A DNA stretch of 64,000 bases from Haematobia irritans. Lineage: Eukaryota > Arthropoda > Insecta > Diptera > Muscidae. The stretch is taken from positions 62,000,241 through 62,064,240 of the forward strand of contig NC_134400.1 in NCBI RefSeq assembly GCF_050003625.1. Direction: 5' to 3'. Position numbers and translations under genes: made by a program. Below are positions 13,085-23,968 of this stretch, in pieces (position 1 is the first letter of the stretch; every line of letters starts with the position of its first letter). Under the pieces are notes generated by a model. That model was not told where the DNA came from. It saw only the letters and a list, made by a program, of their open reading frames with translations, and did not search any database.

Positions 13085-14480
13085 AAATGTTCTAGTTGAA
13101 AGAAAGCCAAAGTTTTAATATAAAGTTACCAATTCTCTATTAAATTGTACGCTGAGGGGAAATATAAAAAGATGTCCAAATTTATTTGGGTTACTCCGAA
13201 ATTAAATATTTATTTTTTACATTAAATAAAATTATTAAATAGGTTTCCAAAAAATCTAATGAAAAAAATAATAATATGCATAAAAAAACCAAATATTCTG
13301 GTTAACCCTAGACAGTCATCATTCGTCAAGGTTAGGTTATGTGGCAGCCCGATGTATCAGACTCACTTAGACTATTCAGTCCATTGTGATACCACAGTGG
13401 TGAACTTCTCTCTTATCACTGAGTGCTGCCCGATTCCATGTTAAGCTCAATGACAAGGGACCTCCTTTTTATAGCCGAGTCCGAACGGCGTTCCACATTC
13501 CAGTGAAACCACTTAGAGAAGCTTTGAAACCCTCAGAAATGTCACCAGCATTACCGAGGTGGGATAATCCACCGCTGAAAAACTTTTTTTGGTGTTCGTT
13601 CGTAGCAGGAATCGAACCCACGACCTTGTGTATGCAAGGCGGGCATGCTAACCATTGCACCACGGTGGCTCCCATCATTCGTCAAAATGACGACACGAAA
13701 TTTCATTTTCAATTTAAAATGAATTTTAGTCTATTGGGAAATGGTAAATTTAATTTATTCTAATTCGACCGTTTTATGAATTTTTGTTTTATACTAAATA
13801 AAACCAAATTGAGTAAGAAAATAAATTCAAGTTTGGTTTTTTCGCTCACGATGAAAATTTTAGCGTCTTGAAATGAGCCGTAGTCAAAATGACAAAGTCT
13901 GACGTTAATGTACAAAAAATAAGGATGACTGTCCAGGGCTAAAAGAAAGTTAAAGAATCCTTACCAATTCACTATTAAATTACAGGCAAAGGTGTACTAA
14001 AAATTTGTCCAAATTTTTAAGGAGTTATTCTGAAATTACATATTAGTTTTTACATTAAAATTATTACATTGGTTTCCAAAAAATTTGATTAAAGAAATAC
14101 TAAAATAAGGTATTAAAAACCTGTAATTTTGATGATAAAAAGGTCACAAAAACGTAAATATTCTAGTTGAAATAAAGCCAATTTTTAAAAGAAAACATAC
14201 CAATTCTCTATTTTTTAAATTTGTTGGAATCCATCTGGAGTTGCTCTGAAATTAAATATTGCTTTTACAACAAAGAAAAACATTAAACTGGTTTCCAAAA
14301 AAAATAATTAATTAACAAATAATAATATACATACAAAATATTATTTTTAAAAGAAAGTCATATTAAAAAATACTTACCAATTTATAAATAAACTATACGC
14401 TGAGATATAACAAAAATTTTCCAAATTCATCTGGAATTGAATATTAATTTTTTACATTGAATAATAAAAATTTCAATGCA
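13085..14480 (+). repeat. Four diverged tandem units of about 200 bp
   Basis: Units beginning near 13,085, 13,937, 14,155 and 14,340 share, in order, ACCAATTCTCTATTAAAT, a GTCCAAATTTATCTGG-like segment, CTGAAATTAAATATT, TTTTTACATTAAAT and GGTTTCCAAAAAA. The first is separated from the rest by the SINE and a CATTCGTCAAAATGACG segment. They are non-coding. Confidence 0.7.
13330..13672 (-). mobile_element. Full-length tRNA-derived SINE
   Basis: On the minus strand it begins GGGAGCCACCGTGGTGCAAT (A box TGGTGCAATGG), with B box GGTTCGATTCC at about residue 60 of the tRNA-like head. It continues into a tRNA-unrelated body and ends in a short CCTAA-repeat tail. The 13-bp duplication CATCATTCGTCAA flanks it exactly (13,317-13,329; 13,673-13,685). 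The uninterrupted target is seen at 27,960 and 42,690. Confidence 0.92.
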
Positions 14481-14639
14481 CTTTCAATTTCAACATATTG
14501 TCCTAAATGTTCTTAATAACCTTTTTCTAAACTACCGATAAAATATTAATAACTTTCATTTAAAAGGTTTAATAAACAAACAACAATATATGTCTCAAAA
14601 ATCCAAAATATTCCATGCCTTTATATTCCATTTTCCCTT

Positions 14640-15040
14640 GTTGCATATCTTCTTAAAAGATGCAACAGCCCACACCAACGCCAACTATACAACTGAAGCA
14701 TGCCAAACAAAACCAAGCAAAGCCAAAACATTCCTACAACAACACAAACACATGTGCCTTTATTGAAAACAACACCTCATCCAGCCAAATAAACCATCCA
14801 CGAATAACAAACACACATACAAGCCACTAAATGAACAAAAATAAAAACAACCCCACGCTAATGTATGTATACACAACAAAACTCAAGTAACATCATCTTT
14901 ACATTATTCACATTCCACTATGCCGATAAAGATCTCTGTACTATGCACTAGTTCATCGCATCTGCTGACAAATTACTCTAAGAATAATATTCGTAAAGGC
15001 ACACCAGTTTACGAACAATGAAACGTTTAACTTAAAATTT
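14640..15040. other. CA-rich non-repetitive block inside the large TIR element
   Basis: Composition changes abruptly here: CA-rich, few poly-T runs, words such as CCACACCAACGCCAACTAT and CATCGCATCTGCTGACAAAT. No frame is open across it. It could be captured host sequence or the promoter region of the autonomous parent; neither can be decided here. Confidence 0.4.
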
Positions 15041-15083
15041 GCAAAATTTTCAAGAAATGTTATCTACCATTTTTGACGAAAAT

Positions 15084-15500
15084 AGGGCTGTTTTCTTTTT
15101 GCACTGGATGCAACATTTGTATGGGCTATCCAGAACATCGTTGCACTGGTGTTCTATCCAGAACATCTTATCAGTGCAAGTCGCGCCGATGTTGCCAGAT
15201 TGTATTTGGATAAAGTGACGCTTCTTCGATTCACAATAGCAATTTATTGTGACTATTTTATCGAAAAATATGAAATTCAAAGTGATACAGTGTCATAAAT
15301 AATCGCAGCAGTAAATATTTATTACTAATTGAAGCATTTCATACATTAAAAATGCAAGATTTCACTTCTTTTCTGTGATTGTTTTTAAACAGGTGATGAC
15401 AGTGTTGCATATTTTTGGAGATGTCCTGGATAAACGAGTACTCTGTTTTATTTTAGTCCTTAACGGCTTAGCATATCCAGTGCAAAAAGAAAACAGCCCT
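15084..15500. mobile_element. 417-bp TIR element, AGGGCTGTTTTC family
   Basis: TIRs AGGGCTGTTTTCTTTTTGCA at both ends with a 3-bp AAT duplication (15,081-15,083; 15,501-15,503). The partial third repeat copy has the empty site GAAAATGTC at about 44,081-44,089, which fixes the boundaries. A 3-bp A/T duplication would fit PIF/Harbinger-type insertion, but no transposase is seen. Confidence 0.9.
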
Positions 15501-15928
15501 AATGTCTATAAATTTAATTACATGTGAACTAAAAATATTTCATTGGGTAATTTTTTACCAATAATTATTAACTATAGGAATTGGCAGTAAGAAATTGTTA
15601 TCCACTTTCAAGTTCATTTTTCGTAAAAAAATATTTTCTAATACAAAAAAATCTTATAGTAAATTGCACTTATTATTTACAAAATACTTTACATTTCACA
15701 AGTAGTTTTATAGCATGACAAACGAATTTTTAACTACCAGTTAAGAAATTTTTTAAGGAAATTTCCATCGTATTTTGTAGGCCATGAACTAAACGATTGC
15801 TACTTAGAATTTGTAAAATTTCCTCTCGAGTAGTTAATTTTCCTTGAAGATACGCAAAATGAACTAAAATTCTTGTAATAAATTATTGTAAAAATCTTCT
15901 TAAATTTACGAGACACTTTTTTTTGTGC

Positions 15929-16056
15929 GAGTTAAAGGCTGCGTTGGTGGAAGAATGGGGCAATATAAGTGCAGATACCACAAAAAAGTAGTCCATTCAA
16001 TGCCTAGACGACTAGAAGCTGTTATCAAACAAAAAGGAATGCCTACCAAATATTAA
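15929..16056 (+). pseudogene. Tc1-like transposase C-terminal fragment
   Basis: About 42 codons read as the end of a Tc1-like transposase: ELKAALVEEWGNIS, then, after a one-base frameshift near 15,990, HSMPRRLEAVIKQKG and MPTKY with the stop at 16,054. The pattern EEW...SMPxRxxAVIxxKGxxTKY is characteristic of the C-terminal tail after the DD34E catalytic core. The core itself is absent, replaced upstream by the end of the large TIR element, which apparently inserted in the transposase. The 3' flank (to about 16,230) should hold the Tc1 3' UTR and TIR, but none could be paired. Copy 2 is at 30,207-30,334. Confidence 0.75.
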
Positions 16057-16407
16057 TTGTACCAAAAAAAACTTTATTAAAACTAATTTAGAACTACCTG
16101 TGTCAATACTTTTATTTATTGAAAAATGTGCCTTTTTTATTTTTTTATAATTTAAATATTTAAAGAACAAAATATTTTCGGAAATAAAAAATGATCTGGT
16201 TGCTTAACGCATTTACAACCCGAATAAAAATATTTATACCCTTCACCACTACTGTGGTACAGGGTATAATAAGTTTGTGCATTTGTATGTAACGCCAAGA
16301 AGTGAATTAAATTCTGAGTGAATTAAATTCTGAGTCGATTTAGCGATGTCCGTCTGTCTATCTGTCTGTCCGTCCGTCTGTCTGTATATGTAATTTTGTG
16401 CACAAAG

Positions 16408-17275
16408 CAGTGTTGCCAGGTTGGGGGTTTTCCCCCCAAATTTAGGGGTTTTTTACACGTTTAGGGGGATTTTTGGGGGTAACATTTATTTGGGGGGGTT
16501 TTTGGGGGTAAAAAATATCCTAGATCTTATAAAGTGAAGCAATTCTCAACAAGATTTTGAACAATTCTGGCATGAATTTTGAGAACAAAATATAAGGGAA
16601 GTCAACCCATGTTCCTAAATACAAGCAAGTATGGAATGACATTCTTTTTTAAACGCATCTGTTGAAGGGGCATTTTTAATATTTGATACAATTAAAAACA
16701 AGGTTAGGTTAGGTGGCAGCCCGATGTATCAGGCTCACTTAGACTACTCAGTCCTTCTCTCTTATCACTGTCCGATTCCATGTTAAGCTCAATGTAAGGG
16801 TACCTCCTTTTTATAGCCGAGTCCGAACGGCGTTCCACATTGCAGTGCAACCACTTAGAGAAGCTTTGAAATCCTCAGAAATGTCACCAGCATTACTGAG
16901 GTGGGATAATCCACCGCTGAAAAACTTTTTCGTGTTTGGTCGAAGCAGGAATCGAACCCGAATTTGTGACAAGTGATGTAATGATTTTATCTAATAATTT
17001 TTATTTACTTCAAAAGAAAATTTTTAGCATAAAAAAACTTATTTTGTCTAAAATTGTGTTCCTCAGAAAAAATTTTCTTTAAGTTTATATATTTGTGTTA
17101 AATTCAATTTAATTTAAAGTGTATCACTACAGGATTTTTAACGAAATTTTGGGTCTCTTTTTATACTATTTACATACTTAAAATTTTTGGGGGTTTTTGA
17201 AAAAAGTATAGACCAATTTAGGGTTATTTTTCTTACGATTTGGGGGGAAGAATCAAAAATTACCTGGCAACACTG
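16408..17275. mobile_element. hAT-type TIR element with G-tracts
   Basis: TIRs CAGTGTTGCCAGGT at both ends, flanked by the perfect 8-bp duplication GCACAAAG (16,400-16,407; 17,276-17,283). B3 at about 46,455 shows the unoccupied target TGCACAAAGTACAGC. An 8-bp duplication and CAGTG termini are typical of hAT. Inside each end are alternating runs of 5-7 G and T. No transposase; a SINE fragment is nested in it. Confidence 0.9.
16701..16961 (-). mobile_element. SINE, truncated in its tRNA-like head
   Basis: The CCTAA-type tail is at 16,701 and the body is like 13,330-13,672, but the sequence leaves the consensus just after the B box (GGTTCGATTCC) at about 16,960, so the A box is missing. No clear target duplication. 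Confidence 0.8.
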
Positions 17276-17834
17276 GCACAAAGTACAGCTCGCAATTGAA
17301 GTCCGATCGTCCTCAAATTTGACATAGGGTCGATTCTTGGGGCAGAGACAATCGCTATTGATTTTGGAAAAAAATCGGTTCAGATTTAGATATAGCTGTC
17401 ATATATATTTATCCCCGGTTAGCGTGTTTATCAACCGATTTTCTTGAAATATCGTACATCTAAAGCCAGAGTGTTGCCCTGACTTACTTCAAATTTTGCA
17501 CAAGCGGTACTTTTAACGATACTATAGTATGTGCCAAATATGGTAAAAATCGATTCAGATTTAGATATAGCTCCTATATATATCTTTCGTCCGATTTGAA
17601 CTTATATGGCCTCAAAATCCAGGGTTTTGCCGTGATTTGCTTCAAATTTCGCACAAGGAGTACGTTTAGTAGTATCGGTAATTGTGCCAAATTTGGTTGA
17701 AATCGGTTCAGATTTAGATATGGGTCCCATATATATCTTCCGTCCGATTTGCACTCATATGACCAGGGGGCCAAAGTTATACTCCCATTTACGTGAAATT
17801 TCGCATAGGTAGCAGAATTATTATTCTAACTATA

Positions 17835-18796
17835 CACCCTCACAAAAAATCGCTTCTGTAACATATACTCCCAAACATATTTTGCTTCAAGAATATATAT
17901 TTTTAGGTATTGCCCAAACATTTATATGTTTGATCTCTTCCAATATATAATATGTTTGAAAGCATATTGGTCTAAACAATATATGTTTGGGTGGTCTAAG
18001 CTCCAAACATTTTGTATTTTTGCATCCAAATTCAATAATGTTGTCTTCCAAAAAACAATATGTTATTATGTGAACATATAATATGTTTGGAAGCATTTTG
18101 CACCCAAAAATATTATATGCTTAAAAAAATTCTCCCAAACAATATTGTGCTCAAAATTTTATTTATTTATTTATATATTTACAATCATAATGAATTATGA
18201 AAATAAACAGGCAATATAGGTGCTAACAACATAGGTTTTCGACCTGAATGCTCAAAATTTTGTTTCTGCCCAATTGTATATTCCCGGACATCTTTCTCAC
18301 TTCCACGAGATTTTTTAGTTCTTAGCACCTTTTTCTGTAATACAAACATTGTAGAAGAAATTATTCAATTGTATGATTTTTTTTATTTTAATTTTACCTT
18401 TTGCCGGACGGGGATTCGAACAGCGGACCACACAGTTTGTAAGGATCAAAGAAGTAGCTGATCAATTGCCCAAGGAAAAATAAAATGTTAATTTTGTAAT
18501 AACAAGCAACAACCACCAACTTAATTCAATATCGCTCCCTGTTAAATAGCGCTCCAAGCTACTAAACACATATATGTTTATAGGCTATTTCTAAATTAAT
18601 ATATGTTTGCATCCAAGCATATTATATTTACAAACATTTTATGTCCCAAACATAATATGTTCTAACATATTAACATATATGTCCCAAACATGTTATGCTA
18701 GTTTATGAACATTATATGCTTGCACTCAAAAATATTGTGTTCCAAACATATAATGTTTATAGCCAAACATATGAAAAACAGTCTTTTTCATCCGTG
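17835..18796. mobile_element. 962-bp TIR element with AAACATAT words
   Basis: Termini CACCCTCACAAAAAATCG and (reverse) CACGGATGAAAAAGACTG, flanked by TA on each side. The empty site ACTATACATGTC in B3 (about 47,600) proves a TA duplication. The body is packed with AAACATAT/ATATGTTT, and a tRNA-like segment lies in the middle on the minus strand. A close relative sits at 19,514-20,497. Confidence 0.9.
18399..18475 (-). repeat. tRNA-like segment inside the TIR element
   Basis: The minus strand reads CTTACAAACTGTGTGG, then GTTCGAATCCCCGTCCGGC, a recognisable T-arm/B box, followed by a tail shared with 61,801-61,880 (ATTACAGAAAAAGGTRC...AAGAACTAAAA). The 5' half (A box) is decayed. Not a functional tRNA gene: no acceptor-stem pairing is visible. 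Confidence 0.65.
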
Positions 18797-19513
18797 TACA
18801 TGTCAAATTTAGTCAAAATCGGTTCAGATTATATATAGCTCCCATATATACGCACACCAGAGTTGGGGAAATATGTTATGGTAGACTGTTACACATTTTA
18901 GACCCATTTTCAATGGAAAATGTCAAATTTAGTCAAAATCGGGTCAGATTATATATAGCTCCCAACCAGAGTTGGGGAAATATGTTATGGTAGACTGTTA
19001 CACATTTTAGATCCATTTTCAATTGAAGTTTCCTCCAATTACCTGGATAGTGTTAGCCGATTTAAAGTTTAATTCTAGAGATTTTGTAGAAGTAAAAAAA
19101 ATTGTCTCCTTTATATAGCTTCCAGCAAATGTGAAGTAGTTGAGATGGTAACACAAATTTTGGCATACATAGGGGTGAAGGGTATAATATAGTCGGCCCC
19201 GCCCGACTTTAGACTTTACTTACTTGTTATACCCTCCATCATAGGATGGGGGTATATTAACTTTGTCATTCCGTTTGTAACACATCGAAATATTGCTCTA
19301 AGACCCCATAAAGTATATATATTCTGGGTCGTGGTGAAATTCTGAGTCGATCTAAGCATGTCCGTCCGTCCGTCCGTCTGTTGAAATCGCGCTAACTTCC
19401 GAACGAAACAAGCTATCGACTTGAAACTTGGCACACGTAGTTGTTATCGATGTAGGTCAGATGGTATTGAAAATGGGCCATATCGGTCCACTTTTACGTA
19501 TAGCCCCCATATA

Positions 19514-20497
19514 CACGCTCACAAAAAATCGCTTCTGTAACATATACTCCCAAACATATTTTGCTTCAAGCATATACATTTTTAGGTATTGCCCAAACAT
19601 TTATATGTTTGATCTCTTCCAATATATAATATGCTTGAAAGCATATTGGTCTAAACAATATATGTTTGGGTAGTCTAAATTCCAAACATTTTGTATTTTT
19701 GCATCCAAATTCAATAATGTTGTCTTCCAAAAAACAATATGTTATTATGTGAACATATAATATGTTTGGAAGCATTTTGCACCCAAAAATATTATATGCT
19801 TAAAAAAAATTCTCCCAAACAATATTGTGCTCAAAATTTTATTTATTTATTTATATATTTACAATCATAACGAATTATGAAAATAAACAGGTAATGTAGG
19901 TGCTAACAACATAGGTTTTCGACCTGAATGCTCAAAATTTTGTTTCTGCCCAATTGTATATTCCCCCACATCTTTCTCACTTCCACGAGATTTTTTAGTT
20001 CTTAGCACCTTTTTCTGTAATACAAACATTGTAGAAGAAATTATTCAATTGTATGCTTTTTTTTATTTTAATTTTACCTTTTGCCGGACGGGGATTCGAA
20101 CAGCGGACCACACAGTTTGTAAGGATCAAAGAAGTAGCTGATCAATTGCCCAAGGAAATGTTAATGTTAAAATGTTAATTTTGTAATAACAAGCAACAAC
20201 CACCAACTTAATTCAATATCGCTCCCTGTTAAATAGCGCTCCAAGCTACTAAACACATATATGTTTATAGGCTATTTCTAAATTAATATATGTTTGCATC
20301 CAAGCATATTATATTTACAAACATTTTATGTCCCAAACATAATATGTTCTAACATATTAACATATATGTCCCAGACATGTTATGCTAGTTTATGAACATT
20401 ATATGCTTGCACTCAAAAATATTGTGTTTAAAAATTTGTGTTCCCAACATATAATGCTTATAGCCAAACATATGAAAAACAGCCTTTTTCATCCGTG
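19514..20497. mobile_element. 984-bp TIR element with AAACATAT words
   Basis: Ends CACGCTCACAAAAAATCG and (reverse) CACGGATGAAAAAGGCTG, flanked by TA. The unoccupied CCCCATATAAAGGGACC in A1 (about 1,970) shows the TA target. Very similar to 17,835-18,796, only about 700 bp away, so two recent insertions or a local transfer of the same element. Confidence 0.9.
20079..20155 (-). repeat. tRNA-like segment inside the TIR element
   Basis: Same segment as at 18,399-18,475, with the same B-box-like GTTCGAATCCC and the same tail, in the same place and orientation relative to the element ends. Confidence 0.6.
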
Positions 20498-20499
20498 TA

Positions 20500-21235
20500 A
20501 AGGAACCCTCAGATTTGGCTTGTGGAGCCTCTAACAGAAGCATATTTCATCCGATCCGGCTGAAATTTGGTACATGGTGTTGGTATATGGTCTCTAACAA
20601 CCATGCAAAAATTGGTCCACATCGGTTCATAATTATATATAGCCCCCATATAAACCGATCCCCAGATTTAGCTTGCGGAGCCTAAAAGAGAAGCAAATTT
20701 CATCCGATCCGGCTGAAATTTGGTACATTGTGTTGGTATATGGTCTCTAACAACCATGCAAAAATTGGTCCACATCGGTCCATAATTATATATAGCCCCC
20801 ATATAAACCGATCCCCAGATTTGGCTTGCGGAGCCTCAAAGAGGAGCAACTTTCATCCGATCCGGCTGAAATTGGGTACATGATGTTGGTATATGGCCTC
20901 TAACAACCATGCAAAAATTGGTCCACATCGGTTCATAATTATATATAGCCCCCATATAAACCGATCCCCAGATTTGGCTCAAAGAGAAGCAAATTTCATC
21001 CAATCCTGTTGTAATTTGGAACATGGTGTTAGTATATGATCTTTAACAACCGTGCCAGAATTGGTCCATATCGGTCCATAATTATATATAGCCCCCATAT
21101 AAAACGTTCTCCAGATTTGACCTCCGGAGCCTCTTGGAGGAGAAAAATTCATCCGATCCGGTTCAAATTAGGAACGTGGTGTTAGTATATGATCGGTAAC
21201 AACCATACCAAAATTGGTCCAATCACACAAAAATT
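20500..21235 (+). repeat. Tandem 153-bp array of A2
   Basis: About five units of the family A body. One unit near 20,965 lacks the GCTTGCGGAGCC portion (TTTGGCTCAAAGAG), a small internal deletion. Confidence 0.8.
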
Positions 21236-21284
21236 GGTCCATATCGATTTATAATCATGGTTGCCACTAGAGCCAAAAATAATC

Positions 21285-21720
21285 TACCTAAATTTTATTT
21301 CTATAGAAAATTTTGTCAAAATTTTATTTCTATAGGAAATGTTGTCAAAATTTTATTTCTAGAGAAAATTTTATCAAAATTTTATTCGGTTCATAATAAA
21401 ATTTTCATCATTTTCAAAATTTTATTTCTATAGAAAATTTTGTCAAAATTTTATTTCTATCGAAAATTTTGTCAAAATTTTATTTCTATAGAAAATTTTG
21501 TTCAAATTTTATTCGGTTCATAATCATGGTTGCCTCTCGAGCCACAAATAATCTACCAAGATTTTATTTCTATAGAAAATTTTGTCAAAAGTTTATTTCT
21601 ATAGAAAATTTTGTTAAAATTTTATTTCTGTAGAAATTTTTGTCAAAATTTTCTTTCTATAGAATATTTTGTCAAAATTTTTATTTCTATAGAAAATTTT
21701 GTGAAAATTTTATGTCTACT
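21285..21720 (+). repeat. 29-bp TTTCTATAGAAA array of A2
   Basis: Same unit and same interspersed CGGTTCATAAT segments as in A1, here with a few unique variants (TTTCTAGAGAAAAT, TTTCTATCGAAAAT). Confidence 0.8.
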
Positions 21721-21964
21721 TTGTCAAACTGAATTATATACGTATTGGATCGATCTTTTTTGATTTAATATATACCACGTATGGACTTACATACAATTTA
21801 GAAGATGGTGTTAGGAGGTTTTAAAATACCTTGCCATCGGCAAGCGTTACCGCAACTTAAGTAATTCGATTGTGGATGGCAGTGTTTAGAAGAAGTTTCT
21901 ACGCAATCCATGATGGAGGGTACATAAGCTTCGGCCTGGCCGAACTTACGGCCGTATATACTTG

Positions 21965-22769
21965 TTTTTTATTTAAAATAGCTTTATAGCACTTTTAACG
22001 TGACATTATTTTCAAAACTGTTTGGTGTGCCAATACTTGTGTGTGTCACTGTACATACTAGAGAGACAGTTCTTTCCAACTAGCTAATAGTCTATTGTCT
22101 AGTTGCATTGCTTAAGAAGCTTTGCCTTGGAAGTTCATTTGAACGAAGAAATTAAAACAAAACCTAAACATATCACCAATTTTACTTTTTATTTTTATCT
22201 ATATTTTTTTACTTTTATTTTCTTATTATCTAATTTTTCAATTTTAAAAACCAGAGGTTGAACCTGGGTTTGTTGGCACCATAACAGAACGCTTTAGCAC
22301 ACTCAGCCATTGAACACGTAGCGTCGAAACGTCACTTCAAATGTTTGTGATATTGGTAGAAAATGAACAAAAGTAGGAAAAATATAATATGAACTGTCCT
22401 TGTTACAGATTCCTAAAGATCTTAAAGGTGATAGAGGCATTTAAACCAACTAGGGGGATAGGTTCATTGTATTCTAAAGACAAATGGATTAAGTGGCTCC
22501 CAACCAGCTAAATGCAATGAGTCCCATGACCAGTAAAAAATTCCAACTGATTGGATATAGGGGTCAATTGGCATCCAAAAAACTGAACTTTGGTGAATGT
22601 TTTAATTTTATGATAGTGATGGACACCAAGACGTTTGCCATTCCGTTTGAAGCACATCGAAATTTCGTATATAAAGGGTGATTTGTTAGCTTTTTGACAA
22701 CACTGGTTTAAACAGCTGATACATGTTTCGTGTTTTGTTTCACTGTCAAACATCTTCTCTTTGGACTAT
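21965..22769. other. Unassigned sequence between A2 and the retrotransposon
   Basis: Around 22,020-22,055, TTGGTGTGCCAATACTTG with GTGTGTCACTGTAC resembles the inner part of a Tc1-like TIR, but no partner was found. A tRNA-like segment lies at 22,251-22,318. The rest holds no gene that I recognise; the two overlapping frames at 22,493-22,753 are on opposite strands and lack support. Confidence 0.35.
22251..22318 (-). repeat. tRNA-like segment, long-arm (Leu/Ser) type
   Basis: The minus strand contains ATGGCTGAGTGTGCTAAAGC (A-box-like) and GGTTCAACCTCTGG (B-box-like), spaced as in a class II tRNA. It is followed by an A-rich stretch. Probably a SINE head or tRNA pseudogene: acceptor-stem pairing is poor. 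Confidence 0.5.
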
Positions 22770-23240
22770 AATTTATGGCTTAACTGCACTTTACTGTCAT
22801 ATCGCCAAATCGCTTGAATTTCAAGTATGTTACGTAGTTTGGTGTTCTGATACTAACAAAGTAAAAATTTTGACCCGGAAGTACCCGGGTCTTGAGAAAT
22901 AACCTCGTAAAAGTTAAAAATGTTGCTATATCTCAGTCATTTATGTTTCAATTTGAAACTTGGTGTCATTGTAAAGCTGATCCCAAGTGCTATTAACCAC
23001 AAAAAACGTTACGTAAATATCTACTAAAATTTTAGAGATATAACAATAAATTTAAAATTTGGAATTTTGTGAAAAATTGTATGTATCTTAAAAGTCCTTC
23101 GATTATGACCTATACTTTATCCCAGTGCATATTAAATACCATATTGTGCTCTTTTATTTGAGGTATATAGATTTTTGGCCCGTTGAGAAAATTATATACT
23201 CAGGCTTGTTCCCATAATCGCAAAAAAATCCCATTTGAAA
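22770..23240 (+). repeat. Dispersed repeat C
   Basis: Contains ACCCGGAAGTACCCGGGTC, a GC palindrome in AT-rich surroundings, then ATCTCAGTCATTTATGTTTC. The same order of words recurs in inverse orientation at 52,560-53,040. No frame is open. Confidence 0.75.
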
Positions 23241-23691
23241 TCGATAAGACTTGCCTCTGCAAATTCAAAATAAATTAATCAATTTTTCAAAGATATTGAA
23301 AAGCTTGTATAAAACATGCTTAACAATAAATTGCTATATGTCTTGCCAGTAAATCAAAAATATAAAATATCGAAATATCGAAATAAAGTACTTGTAAAGT
23401 AATAATTGCGTATATTTTGGAGCGACCCCATTTTGACACAATTTACTGAAGGCAAGTTTTGCGATTCGCATATCGTGTTCCAAATATTACGATTTTATTT
23501 AGAAACTGGTGAGAATCAAACTCAATGCAACACTGACAAGCGTGGCACTATAATTATTTTGTAATTTTGCTAATTTTCGCTAATTTTGTAGCGGCGATAT
23601 ATTTCGAAATAGGCAATTGAATTCAAAAAGCCATTCCTTGTAACTTCATTCAGATTCATATGTTTTCTTTTTCAAAAAAAAATGCTGGACT
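23241..23691. other. 5' flank of the retrotransposon, nothing recognised
   Basis: AT-rich, no open frame and no repeat ends identified. Directly precedes the 5' LTR. Confidence 0.35.
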
Positions 23692-23864
23692 TGTAATAAG
23701 TTACGCTTTTATTCTAATCATTGTAATCTTTAAGCACAGAAATATGGCAACTTTAGTTTGTAACGTGACATGTGTCATGAGCTAGAAACCCTAAGGGTTG
23801 TTGTTTTTACTTGAGCTAGGCGCATTGTATTACAAGTTGAATAAAATAAAAGACTCATTTTTCA
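23692..23864 (+). repeat. 5' LTR of a Ty3/gypsy-class retrotransposon (copy 1)
   Basis: 173 bp from TGTAATAAGTTACGC to CTCATTTTTCA. It matches the 3' LTR at 49,039-49,210 over the full length with about a dozen differences, which indicates an old insertion. It includes AATAAAATAAAAGACTC, a possible polyadenylation signal near the end. No matching 5-bp target duplication is visible outside the LTR pair. Confidence 0.9.
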
Positions 23865-23869
23865 ACCCA

Positions 23870-23883
23870 TGGTGTCAGAAGTG
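23870..23883 (+). promoter_or_regulatory. Primer binding site, probably tRNA-Leu
   Basis: TGGTGTCAGAAGTG lies five bases after the LTR. It is complementary to a tRNA 3' end of the Leu type (CACTTCTGACACCA), as used by some insect Ty3/gypsy lineages. tRNA identity is from memory. Confidence 0.7.
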
Positions 23884-23968
23884 AAAATCTTATTCAGTAA
23901 ATAATATTGCAATCGTTGCAGTAGTATCATAATACAAAATAGTAACCAATTGATAAACATTGTTGGCG

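Larger units (their letters stand above)
12890..15927. mobile_element. Large TIR element, left copy (L)
   Basis: Similar along its length to the element splitting the RT at 39,751-44,501 and to the hybrid at 25,485-30,205: first the GTACAGAGAAATTAAATAAT segment (12,910), then units of about 200 bp, a CA-rich non-repetitive block, and a right end with CACTTTTTTTTGTG. The left end is lost in the gap. A SINE and a 417-bp TIR element are nested in it. It abuts the C-terminal fragment of a Tc1 transposase. Confidence 0.65.
16235..19227 (+). mobile_element. HINE-like family B element (B2), with nested hAT, SINE and TIR element
   Basis: 5' end TATACCCTTCACCACTACTG with local inverse CAGGGTATAATAAG. 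3' end GGGGTGAAGGGTATAATATAG, hairpin GTCGGCCCCGCCCGAC, TTACTTACTTG. After removing the insertions it aligns by eye with B3 (46,277-47,898), including CACAAAGTACAGCTCGCAAT and units with CCCATATATATCTTTCGTCC. It directly abuts A2. Confidence 0.75.
19228..21964 (+). mobile_element. HINE-like family A element (A2), with nested TIR element
   Basis: 5' TATACCCTCCATCATAGG; 3' ATGATGGAGGGTACATAAG, hairpin TTCGGCCTGGCCGAA, TATATACTTG before a T run. It starts at the very base after B2 ends (CTTGT/TATACCC), so one element inserted at the T-rich 3' edge of another. Confidence 0.8.
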
